A stretch of DNA of 49,830 bases from an uncultured Paracoccaceae bacterium. Its GTDB lineage: Bacteria > Pseudomonadota > Alphaproteobacteria > Rhodobacterales > Rhodobacteraceae. Below are positions 23,233 to 30,536 of this stretch, piece by piece. The notes under the pieces were generated by a model. That model made no database searches. It saw nothing but the letters and a program-made list of their open reading frames with translations, and was not told the DNA's origin. Both the position numbers and the translations under genes were made by a program. Every line of letters starts with the position of its first letter. Positions within the stretch are counted from its first letter, which is position 1. The stretch is taken from NCBI GenBank assembly GCA_938092015.1, contig CALKOT010000067.1, positions 1 through 49,830 on the forward strand, given 5' to 3'.

Positions 23233-25413
23233 TTAGAAGATAAAGTCATTTTCGCTCAGCTGGGATGGCGAGATGCCCTCCAAAAGGACCGATGATCCGC
23301 CAGCGGACAAAACGCCGCCCGCACCATCTTGATTGATCACAAGATCAGCGAACTTATCCGCCTGATAGAACGCGATCAGATCCACACCGTTCTGAAAATC
23401 AGTGATAGTGGCCGTTTCGGAAGATGTGCGGATGATGAATACGTCTGCGCCCGCACCGCCTGATGCGATATCTTCGCCGGGGCCAATCTCTATCAGATCA
23501 TCACCGCCGCCACCTTTCAGCGTATCGGCGCCCAGGCCGCCATACAGGCGATCAGCACCGCCACCGCCATTGATCAGATCGGCGCCTGCGCCGCCCTTCA
23601 TCAGATCTGCACCGCCACCGCCAAGCAGCTTGTCGGTCTGACCGCCGCCCATCAAGGTATCGTCGCCCGCACCGCCGATCAGCGTATCTTCGCCCAGCTG
23701 GCCTTTCAAAAAGTCTTCTTCGCACCCGCCTGCAAGGCTGTCAGATCCGCGACCACCGAACAGGCTGTCAACGCCAGCGCCACCATCAAGGAAATCAAAT
23801 CCGTCCCCGCCAAGCAGACGATCCGCACCGGCGCCACCCTTCAGCAGATCACCCGCGTCAAAGCCAAAGAGGATATCGTCGCCCCCATTGCCAAACACGC
23901 CGTCCGCTGCATCGTCTCCCTTCAGAAGATCACTGGAATTGTCGCCAACAAGCGTAGGCGCGATATCCCGGAAATCACCGCCAGACCGCCCTGCACCCGT
24001 TTCGCCAGCATCCGTCTTGTGCAGTACAAGGCGTTTCAGTTCGTAATCGCGACTGAAACTGATCGACCGTTCACCTGCAGGGACCAGCCCGGTTTCTTCA
24101 TATGTTACTGGGTCGGCATTTGGATTGATGTATTCGTCGCCCGCAACTGTCAAAGTCGCAATATCGTAGCTGGCAATGTCGCTACCCAGCGCAAGGTTCA
24201 GCGTTGCTTCGCCCAGATCCTGCTCAATCGCCCAGGCTGAGACGAATATGACGATCTTCTCATCGTCTTCAAATCCGCGCACCAGAAGTTCAGGCGCATA
24301 CCGGTCTTTTTCGCGCTTGCCATCCAGATCAATCGCACCGCCCATGTCCAGCATACGCATACCGGGCAAAATTTCAGACATCATCTGAAAGGCTTCGCCA
24401 GCGACGGTCAGACCATCTTCACTAAGGAAATGGGCGGAGTTCTCGGCAGTTTGGCCTTCATTCCCCGCCAGATCGCCACGGGTGTTTTGCTGAACAGGCC
24501 AGACCGTGGCGAAATCAACACCTGATTTGATTTGCAGTGCGGCGATCTCAACCATGGCGATGCCGCGCGCCGGGCCATCTTCGATCTGATCGAGCCCAAG
24601 TTCCTGACCACCTGAATACCGCATGTTGGAAACGCCCCATTCAGACATGAAAACAGTTTCCGAAATGCCGGCCTTTTCCCAGGCATTGGACAGGTTCGTT
24701 TTCCAGACGTCACGACTGTACGCCTGACCAAGATCCCAAGGATAGGAATGGAAGATGACGCTATCGACCAGATCGCCTTTATCCTTAAAGGTCTCGATCA
24801 ACATCTCATTCTGGGCGCGATTGATGCCGCCCTGGACGCCGATGTTCAGGTCGTCGCCAAACACATTGCGAATTTCGGCCGCCCATATCGGCGCGATTTC
24901 GATGTACTGGTCAATCGCACTCCAATCGAAATGCTTGTCATAACCATAGTATTCATTGCCAATTTCGATGTGCTTGATGTTCGAAGGGTCGCCGTAAACG
25001 CTTGCCTTCAGCTCTGTCAGAAAGGCGCGGATTTCTGACTTAACTTCTGCAACGGTCATCTGGCCCGTGGCCAATCCATCCATGAAGGGCACGGTCGGCG
25101 CAACAAAGGCCGCGGCGGCGTCGAAATCATTGATGTAAGCAATGAATTCAGTGAGGGGCATCAATGTCCCGCTGTGGCCGTTTTCTTCGATAGTTTTGTT
25201 CGGATTGGCAATGTCGAAGAAAATCTCTGACACGTTGCCATCAGGATATCGGATCAGCCCAAGGTTCAGCGCCGCCGCTTTTTCATCATAGGTGCCTGTT
25301 TCCCCAACCCGGTCACGGTCGAAGAGCATGTTGCCACCAAAAAATTCTGTAGAAATCTCCTGCGCGTCTTCACTGAACACGCCGGACCGAATGCTGACCA
25401 AAGTCCGCGCCAT
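23233..25413 (-). CDS. Secreted glycoside hydrolase fused to RTX repeats
   Basis: 726 residues from the ATG at 25413; the longer reading to 25572 has an implausible basic N-terminus. Residues 15-330 look like a clan GH-A TIM barrel: LGLIRYPDGNVSEIFFD, the acid/base motif IGNEYYGYD (Glu154) and the nucleophile motif FMSEWGVSN (Glu258), then a beta-sandwich (about 350-465). GH79 (glucuronidase/heparanase-like), GH39 or GH51-like are the nearest guesses. RTX repeats fill about 490-660 (GGAGADRLLGGDGFDFLDGG, GGGGADRLYGG) and the C-terminus is TITDFQNGVDLI ... SENDFIF, a type I secretion end shared with the giant RTX protein. One repeat carries Cys564, rare in such exported proteins. It would act outside the cell on a polysaccharide. 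Confidence 0.85.
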   Translation of the reverse strand: MARTLVSIRSGVFSEDAQEISTEFFGGNMLFDRDRVGETGTYDEKAAALNLGLIRYPDGNVSEIFFDIANPNKTIEENGHSGTLMPLTEFIAYINDFDAAAAFVAPTVPFMDGLATGQMTVAEVKSEIRAFLTELKASVYGDPSNIKHIEIGNEYYGYDKHFDWSAIDQYIEIAPIWAAEIRNVFGDDLNIGVQGGINRAQNEMLIETFKDKGDLVDSVIFHSYPWDLGQAYSRDVWKTNLSNAWEKAGISETVFMSEWGVSNMRYSGGQELGLDQIEDGPARGIAMVEIAALQIKSGVDFATVWPVQQNTRGDLAGNEGQTAENSAHFLSEDGLTVAGEAFQMMSEILPGMRMLDMGGAIDLDGKREKDRYAPELLVRGFEDDEKIVIFVSAWAIEQDLGEATLNLALGSDIASYDIATLTVAGDEYINPNADPVTYEETGLVPAGERSISFSRDYELKRLVLHKTDAGETGAGRSGGDFRDIAPTLVGDNSSDLLKGDDAADGVFGNGGDDILFGFDAGDLLKGGAGADRLLGGDGFDFLDGGAGVDSLFGGRGSDSLAGGCEEDFLKGQLGEDTLIGGAGDDTLMGGGQTDKLLGGGGADLMKGGAGADLINGGGGADRLYGGLGADTLKGGGGDDLIEIGPGEDIASGGAGADVFIIRTSSETATITDFQNGVDLIAFYQADKFADLVINQDGAGGVLSAGGSSVLLEGISPSQLSENDFIF

Positions 25414-25854
25414 TTGCTCGCCCTTTGCACCACGGTCAAGCAACAAACGCGTAAGACAGGAACCCCCATGGCCCCGGCGCCCTACAGTTGCACCAACCAC
25501 ATTTAACCCACGGCGAATTTGGCTTGAAAAGGTTAACTGGTGCCTCAAGGAGGGATGCGAAAAGGAATACATTTATCAGCTGTTTAGAGACAATTTTTGG
25601 AAGGTTTTTCAGGGCCATATCAGCATATCGGGTTAACCCGTTGCAAAGGTGGGAGGATGCATTTTCGACGCCTCCCCATCTGCCAAAGTTTGGGCGCAGA
25701 CTATCTCAAACAGCAATCGGCATTATTGCAAAATGGGATGCCTGATTTGCAAGAAGGGAAGATGATTTTAGGCAGAAAGCAGCCGACGGCACGCTCTAAA
25801 AACTGAACCGGTTCATGAGAATGAAATGATCGCCGTTAAAACGGCGCAACGCGC
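25414..25854. other. Intergenic region upstream of the RTX glycosidase
   Basis: About 440 bp without a supported gene. Visible structures are a perfect 12-bp palindrome CGGGTTAACCCG at 25629-25640, an inverted repeat GGGAGG (25651-25656) / CCTCCC (25671-25676) with a 14-nt loop, and the terminator-like element at 25831-25846. The sequence is more AT-rich than its surroundings, fitting a promoter region for the minus-strand glycosidase gene. No -35/-10 pair was assigned. Confidence 0.5.
25831..25846 (-). terminator. Possible terminator after the sulfotransferase gene
   Basis: CGCCGTT-AA-AACGGCG forms a 7-bp stem with a very short loop, 9 bp past the restored stop of the sulfotransferase gene on the minus strand. 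The following sequence (ATCATTTCATTC) is only weakly T-rich, so termination strength is uncertain. Confidence 0.4.
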
Positions 25855-26448
25855 CTAACCAAGGCTCTCAAAAAGATCGAAGTCTTTTGATGCAAAGTCT
25901 CGATAGGCGCGTTTCGTTTCTTCTGACACATCGTCTCCAATCTGGGGCGAGATATTGAGACGGCCCAACGATACATTCTGACCCAGACGTTTGTTCAGAA
26001 AACCGGCCAGCCGCGGCAGATCATCGAACCGGTACAGCCTGTCGACCCCCAGCTCATCATGCTTGTTCGTTACAAAGGTGTATTGGCTGCCGACCTGCGC
26101 CCAAGGCGCCGGATCATCTGAGATGTAGGATCAGATAAATTCATCCACCGACACGCCTTTGCTGGAATTCTCCGCCCCATCATTTTCCGGGCGCGCCCGA
26201 TAACGATACCAGCTTAGGATCCAATCGAAGGGTTCTCGCATCACCGCAATGCGCACAGGGCTTTTGGCGACGCGCCGGGTTACGAAATTCGCCAGGCTCG
26301 CCTCATACATCCGCACGTTCATATGCTTGAGACTGGGATGTTTGCTCATCACCATGTCGAAATGGGGCGCGAACGCGGTCTCGATCGATAAGCTCGCCGT
26401 CTTGGGGACGGCGAAAAAGACGATCGGTGGCCGCTTCGAGATTAACAT
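25855..26448 (-). pseudogene. Sulfotransferase-family gene with an in-frame TGA
   Basis: The first 105 codons (26448-26134) show the sulfotransferase fold: start strand PPIVFFAVPKTASLSIETAF, which is the 5'-phosphosulfate loop that binds PAPS, and VRIAVMREPFDWILSWYRY, the 3'-phosphate motif. After VDEFI comes TGA (26131-26133), and the same frame then continues cleanly for about 91 codons: SYISDDPAPWAQVGSQYTFV, then DRLYRFDDLPRLAGFLNKRL, ending LFESLG and TAG at 25855-25857. Readthrough length (197 residues) suits a small sulfotransferase. TGG or CGA to TGA would explain it in one change. The gene starts 3 bp after the pheA stop, so it shares that transcript. Acceptor substrate unknown. Confidence 0.8.
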
Positions 26449-26451
26449 CGT

Positions 26452-27303
26452 TTAGCGATCGTTGCGCGCTTCGCTACGCGGGTAAGCGCCGAGAACTTTC
26501 AGGAAGGATGTGAAAAATCCAAGTTCTTCCATCGCCAGTTGGACATTGTCGTGCTCAGGATGGCCTTCGATATCCGCGTAGAACTGCGTAGCAGTGAAAG
26601 ACCCGCCAACCATATAGCTTTCCAGTTTCACCATGTTGACGCCGTTGGTGGCGAACCCGCCCATCGCCTTGTAAAGCGCGGCTGGCACGTTTCTAACCTG
26701 AAAAACAAAACTGGTCATTGAGCGGCCCTGCCTTGGATCAGATTCGATGCGTCGCGGCGACATCACCAGAAAGCGGGTCGTGTTGTGGGCCGCGTCCTGA
26801 ATATCCGTCGCCAAGGGATCTAACCCATAGATTTCACCGGCCAGTTGGGACGCAAGCGCGCCCTGCGTCTTGTCCCCGCCTTCGGCAACTGACTTGGCAG
26901 ACCCGGCCGTATCTGCATGAACCTCTGACTTGATGCCATGCTCTTTGAGGAACTTGCGGCACTGGCCCAGAAGAACCACATGGCTTTGCGCGACTTTGAT
27001 GTCGCTCAGCTGTGCGCCGGGAACGCCCAGCAACGAGATTCGCACAGGCACAAAATGCTCGGCAATAATGTAGAGACCACTTTCTGGCAGCAGGCGGTGA
27101 ATGTCCGCCACCCGGCCATAAAGTGAATTTTCTACCGGCAGCATCGCTAGATCAGCGGCCCCATTGTTCACCGCCGCAACTGCGTCCTCAAAAGTGGCGC
27201 AGGGAAAGGGCTCCATCTCGGGATACACTTCGCGGCAGGCCTGATGGGAATAGGCCCCCATCTCTCCCTGAAACGCAATCCGATTGGTCTGAGCCTCGGT
27301 CAT
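26452..27303 (-). CDS. pheA: Prephenate dehydratase
   Basis: 283 residues from the ATG at 27303; longer readings run into the divergent cytochrome promoter. The catalytic domain has IAFQGEMGAYSHQACRE at the start, LAMLPVENSLYGRV, and the catalytic NTTRFLVM motif (about residue 180). A C-terminal ACT domain (about 200-275) carries GGFATNGVNMVKLESYMVGG, the phenylalanine-binding regulatory region. The enzyme converts prephenate to phenylpyruvate in phenylalanine synthesis and is usually feedback-inhibited. It is the monofunctional type, without chorismate mutase. It is divergent from the cytochrome c gene and followed at 3 bp by the broken sulfotransferase. Confidence 0.95.
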   Translation of the reverse strand: MTEAQTNRIAFQGEMGAYSHQACREVYPEMEPFPCATFEDAVAAVNNGAADLAMLPVENSLYGRVADIHRLLPESGLYIIAEHFVPVRISLLGVPGAQLSDIKVAQSHVVLLGQCRKFLKEHGIKSEVHADTAGSAKSVAEGGDKTQGALASQLAGEIYGLDPLATDIQDAAHNTTRFLVMSPRRIESDPRQGRSMTSFVFQVRNVPAALYKAMGGFATNGVNMVKLESYMVGGSFTATQFYADIEGHPEHDNVQLAMEELGFFTSFLKVLGAYPRSEARNDR

Positions 27304-27449
27304 GCGATGCGCCTTCCTTGTATTTAGACAAATCTGTCGATTGGTCGCGCTTATACGCCTTGCCCGCAAGAGCGGAAAGCGGATATATGCGACATATCCG
27401 AGACAGCGTCCGATGAAGTGGCGCGAAGGACATAGTAAAGGGCGATCTG

Positions 27450-27965
27450 ATGGAGCTGAACAAACTCGTAGCCGGGATCTGCGCAACGCTTCTGGTCTTT
27501 TTGGGCCTGAATTTCTTCGCTGAGTTGATCTACGATCCGCATCATGGTGACGATCATGCTCTGGCGTTCGCGCTGGAGATCGAAGACAGCGGCGACGCTG
27601 GCGCAGAAGAAGAAATCGATTTCGGCGCTCTGCTGGCGTCAGCTGATCTCGCCAAAGGTGAGAAGATCTTCAAGAAATGCAAAGCCTGCCACGCTGTTGA
27701 AGAAGGTATGCACAAAACCGGCCCATCCCTTTGGGGCGTTGTTGGCCAGGGAGTCGCCGCAGCAGCCGGTTTCACGTCTTATTCTGGCAAACTGCCAGCA
27801 AGTGAAACGTGGTCCGCTGATAATCTGAGCGCGTTCCTTGAAGCCCCAAAGAAATGGGCGCCAGGCACGTCAATGGGTTTTGCAGGTTTGAAGAAACCTG
27901 AAGATCGCGCAGCGATCATTGCCTATCTGAACGAAGCTGACGGCACGCCGATCGCTTTCGAATAA
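27450..27965 (+). CDS. Membrane-anchored c-type cytochrome
   Basis: 171 residues. An uncleaved N-terminal signal anchor (KLVAGICATLLVFLGLNFFAEL, about residues 5-26) is followed by an acidic, flexible linker (about 27-58) and one cytochrome c domain with the heme site CKACH (residues 76-80) and the axial Met in GTSMGFAGL. This is the CycM/cytochrome c-y plan used in Rhodobacteraceae to carry electrons from the bc1 complex to terminal oxidases or reaction centres while tethered to the periplasmic face of the inner membrane. A clear terminator follows. The divergent pheA neighbourhood is common in this family. Confidence 0.92.
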   Translation: MELNKLVAGICATLLVFLGLNFFAELIYDPHHGDDHALAFALEIEDSGDAGAEEEIDFGALLASADLAKGEKIFKKCKACHAVEEGMHKTGPSLWGVVGQGVAAAAGFTSYSGKLPASETWSADNLSAFLEAPKKWAPGTSMGFAGLKKPEDRAAIIAYLNEADGTPIAFE

Positions 27966-27983
27966 GCGAAAATCCAGAAAATC

Positions 27984-28020
27984 AAAGGGCCGCGCTTTAC
28001 CAGCGTGGCCCTTTTTCTTT
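27984..28020. terminator. Bidirectional rho-independent terminator
   Basis: AAAGGGCC-G-CGC (27984-27995) pairs with GCG-T-GGCCCTTT (28003-28014) around a 7-nt loop; a T-run follows to 28020. Read on the minus strand the same stem is followed by TTTGATTTT, so it can serve both the cytochrome c gene and the convergent dehydratase gene. Confidence 0.85.
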
Positions 28021-28038
28021 GTCGGGTCGTTTAAAGCA

Positions 28039-29247
28039 TCAGGGTGTTAATGCATCCGGCGCCATGCCCAGATGCAGATCATCCCCCTCATAGGGATGCG
28101 CGCGCGCAACTTCTTCATCCAGTTCAACCCCGATCCCCGGCGCAGTCGGTGGGATGACATAGCCATCTTCCCACGGCATCGGCGATTTCAGGATTTTTGC
28201 GTGGAACCCTTCCCAGCGTTCGATGCTCTCCAGAATCAGGAAATTCGGGATCGACGTCGCCAACTGCACGTTCGCTGCGCCAACAATCGGCCCAGCGTAC
28301 AGATGCGGCGCCATCACCGCGTAACGTGTTTCAGCCATGGCTGAGATTTTCTTGGTTTCCAACAATCCACCAACCCGGCCCAGCGCAGGCTGCAGAATCG
28401 ATGCAGCGCGAGCGTCCAATACGCGGGCAAATTCGTATTTCGTCGTCAACCGCTCACCCGTTGCGATGGGCACGCAGGTATAACTCGCGACCTCAGCCAT
28501 TTCTTCGGGCATTTCTGCGGCGGTAGGTTCCTCGAACCACAATGGCTCATACGCTTCCAACCGCCGCGCCATACGTTTGGCGCCGGAAACGGTGAACTGG
28601 CCGTGCGTGCCAAACAGCAGATCTGCGCGCGTTCCCACAGCTTCGCGGATGCGTTTGCAGAACAGCTCTGACCGCTCCAACGCCTCCAGATCGGGCTGGC
28701 GGCCATCGTAGACCGTGTAGGCGCCAGCAGGGTCGAACTTCACGCCGGTGAACCCCTGATCGACATAATGCAGGGCGCGCTCAGCCGCCGTATCTGGATT
28801 GGAATAAACACTGTCAGGTCCAGTGTCGTGGGCATCCGCCCCTTCCCCCGGATAAAGATATGTATAGGTCCGCACCCGATCGCGCGTTTTACCGCCGAGA
28901 AGGTTGTAAACCGGCTGATCCGCTGCTTTGCCAACGATGTCCCAGCACGCAATCTCAAGCCCGGAAAACACGCCCATCAGCGTTGGATCAGGCCGCGCCT
29001 GATAGCCAGAGCCATAGGTCAGGCGATAAAGATGCTCAATTTTATGTGGATCTGCGCCCTCAAAATGTCGCGCAAATACATCCCGCGTCGCCGCCTCAAT
29101 GACTTTGGGGCCAAAAGACGCCGCATAAATCTCGCCATACCCGACAATCCCGCAAGCGGTCGTGAGTTTCACAAAGATAAAGTACCTGCCGCCCGTGCGG
29201 GGTGGCGGGTTGCCGACGATGAAGACGTCGAGATCGGTTAGTTTCAT
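28039..29247 (-). CDS. Enolase-superfamily (mandelate racemase/galactonate dehydratase-like) enzyme
   Basis: 402 residues with an N-terminal capping domain (1-125) and a TIM barrel. Signatures: GLEIACWDIVGKAADQPVYN, the strand with VDQGFTGVKFDP (catalytic Lys region), PLWFEEPT (second metal ligand Glu), IATGERLTTKYEF (third metal ligand Glu) and APHLYAGPI (catalytic His). The first metal ligand, usually Asp in a DxHGR context, aligns to LLFGTHGQF, where the Asp position appears to be Gly. The family dehydrates acid sugars or racemises substrates. It follows the alcohol dehydrogenase gene by 7 bp in one operon, which suggests sugar or sugar-acid catabolism. Confidence 0.88.
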   Translation of the reverse strand: MKLTDLDVFIVGNPPPRTGGRYFIFVKLTTACGIVGYGEIYAASFGPKVIEAATRDVFARHFEGADPHKIEHLYRLTYGSGYQARPDPTLMGVFSGLEIACWDIVGKAADQPVYNLLGGKTRDRVRTYTYLYPGEGADAHDTGPDSVYSNPDTAAERALHYVDQGFTGVKFDPAGAYTVYDGRQPDLEALERSELFCKRIREAVGTRADLLFGTHGQFTVSGAKRMARRLEAYEPLWFEEPTAAEMPEEMAEVASYTCVPIATGERLTTKYEFARVLDARAASILQPALGRVGGLLETKKISAMAETRYAVMAPHLYAGPIVGAANVQLATSIPNFLILESIERWEGFHAKILKSPMPWEDGYVIPPTAPGIGVELDEEVARAHPYEGDDLHLGMAPDALTP

Positions 29248-29254
29248 GTATGCC

Positions 29255-30328
29255 TCAGAGAAGTATCACATTGCGGACGCCAACGCCCCGCTTCGTCAGA
29301 TCAATCGCGTCGTTGATCTCATCCAACGCGAACCGGCCGGTGACCAGTTCGTCCAGTTTTAGCTTGCCGTCATAGTAGGATTGCTCCAGCGCCGGGATGT
29401 CCCGCTCAAGCACGGTCTTACCCATCTTAGATCCGATGACCCGCTGGCTCATATCCGCCAGCATCAGGGGGTCAAAGCTGGACTGGTGACCTGCAGGCGT
29501 CATGCCGACAATGACAGTCGTGCCGCCAACCGCCATCATGGAATACGCGCTGTCCATCGCGCGGGTTGAGCCGACGGTGACAAAGACATAATCTGCTCCC
29601 CCACCAGTCAGCTTACGGATTTTACCGTCCAGTTTCTCTTCGGTGGCAAGGAAAGTGTCTGTCGCGCCGAACGCACGCGAGATTTCCAGCTTTTCTTCGG
29701 ATATGTCGATCACGATGACCTTTGAGGCGCCGGACAGCGCAGCGCCCTGCACCGCATTCAACCCAACGCCGCCTGCGCCGATAACCACAGCCGTCGCACC
29801 TGCCGGCAACTGCGCGGCATTCGTCACAGCGCCATAACCTGTGATTACACCGCAAGACAGCAAAGATGCTTCGGCCCAACCAATATCGCCGGTCAACTTG
29901 GCCAATTGCGAATGATGCACAGTCGCACCCTCAGCAAAAGCGCCGGTCGCGATGCCTTGCGTTACACTGGCGCCAGATGCGTCGGTCAGGGGTGAACCGA
30001 CGCCAACAAACCGCTCAGCCGTGCAGTAACTGCGAGAACCGACCGTGCAGCACGGGCATTCACCACATCCGCGCAACAGCGTCACAAGCACCTTGTCGCC
30101 GACCGCAAAAGGTGTGTCGCGACCTACGGCGGACACAACCCCCGCTGCTTCATGGCCATAAACTGCAGGGGTCTGGTCGGACCAGCCGCCATCAATGAAA
30201 ATCAGATCGGAATGGCAAATCGCAACAGCCTTGATATCAACCTGGACGTACCCATCGCCTGGCCCTGCCAGATCAAGGTCTTCGATGATCAGTGGCGCTT
30301 TCGGTGTGCGTGAAACGGCGGCTTTCAT
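29255..30328 (-). CDS. Zinc-dependent alcohol dehydrogenase
   Basis: 357 residues of the medium-chain dehydrogenase family. Catalytic zinc ligands lie in AVAICHSDL (Cys), GHEAAG (His) and LLSCG (Cys); structural-zinc cysteines are in RGCGECPCCTVGSRSYC. The NAD-binding motif is VVIGAGGVGLNAVQGAALSG with Asp in VIVIDIS pointing to NAD rather than NADP. The overall pattern resembles class III-like alcohol dehydrogenases but is shorter. It is the first gene of a two-gene operon with the enolase-superfamily enzyme, so its substrate is probably a sugar-derived alcohol or aldehyde. Confidence 0.92.
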   Translation of the reverse strand: MKAAVSRTPKAPLIIEDLDLAGPGDGYVQVDIKAVAICHSDLIFIDGGWSDQTPAVYGHEAAGVVSAVGRDTPFAVGDKVLVTLLRGCGECPCCTVGSRSYCTAERFVGVGSPLTDASGASVTQGIATGAFAEGATVHHSQLAKLTGDIGWAEASLLSCGVITGYGAVTNAAQLPAGATAVVIGAGGVGLNAVQGAALSGASKVIVIDISEEKLEISRAFGATDTFLATEEKLDGKIRKLTGGGADYVFVTVGSTRAMDSAYSMMAVGGTTVIVGMTPAGHQSSFDPLMLADMSQRVIGSKMGKTVLERDIPALEQSYYDGKLKLDELVTGRFALDEINDAIDLTKRGVGVRNVILL

Positions 30329-30536
30329 GAAGATCTCTCCCGTTGTTTGAAGAAACCCTAGCCGCGCGCCGCCCGCCCGCCAATCCCATCACGGCGCCAA
30401 AAGTCGCTAACGGGCGCCTTATCGCCAATCCGACGTGACGAAACGAATCTCACGAGGCTGTCAGGCGACTTGCCTGCCCGTGCCTTGCAGCCTAGCTTCA
30501 ATTTCAACGTGTTACATAAACGGAGGCATTGCCGAA

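Noticed and set aside
23400-23700. Tandem DNA repeats at the RTX tail as a CRISPR-like or satellite array
   Set aside because: They encode in-frame GGxGxDxLx nonapeptides and have no fixed repeat-spacer structure.
12643-26133. Stop-codon recoding (e.g. TGA as Trp or selenocysteine) to explain the broken frames
   Set aside because: One lesion is TAA and three others are frameshifts, other genes use TGA as a normal stop (e.g. soxA, the first YejA-like gene), and no selenocysteine-type hairpin was noticed.
27304-27486. N-terminal extension of prephenate dehydratase to 27486
   Set aside because: It overlaps the divergent cytochrome c start and encodes an unlikely Arg/Cys-rich leader; the ATG at 27303 begins the known family N-terminus.
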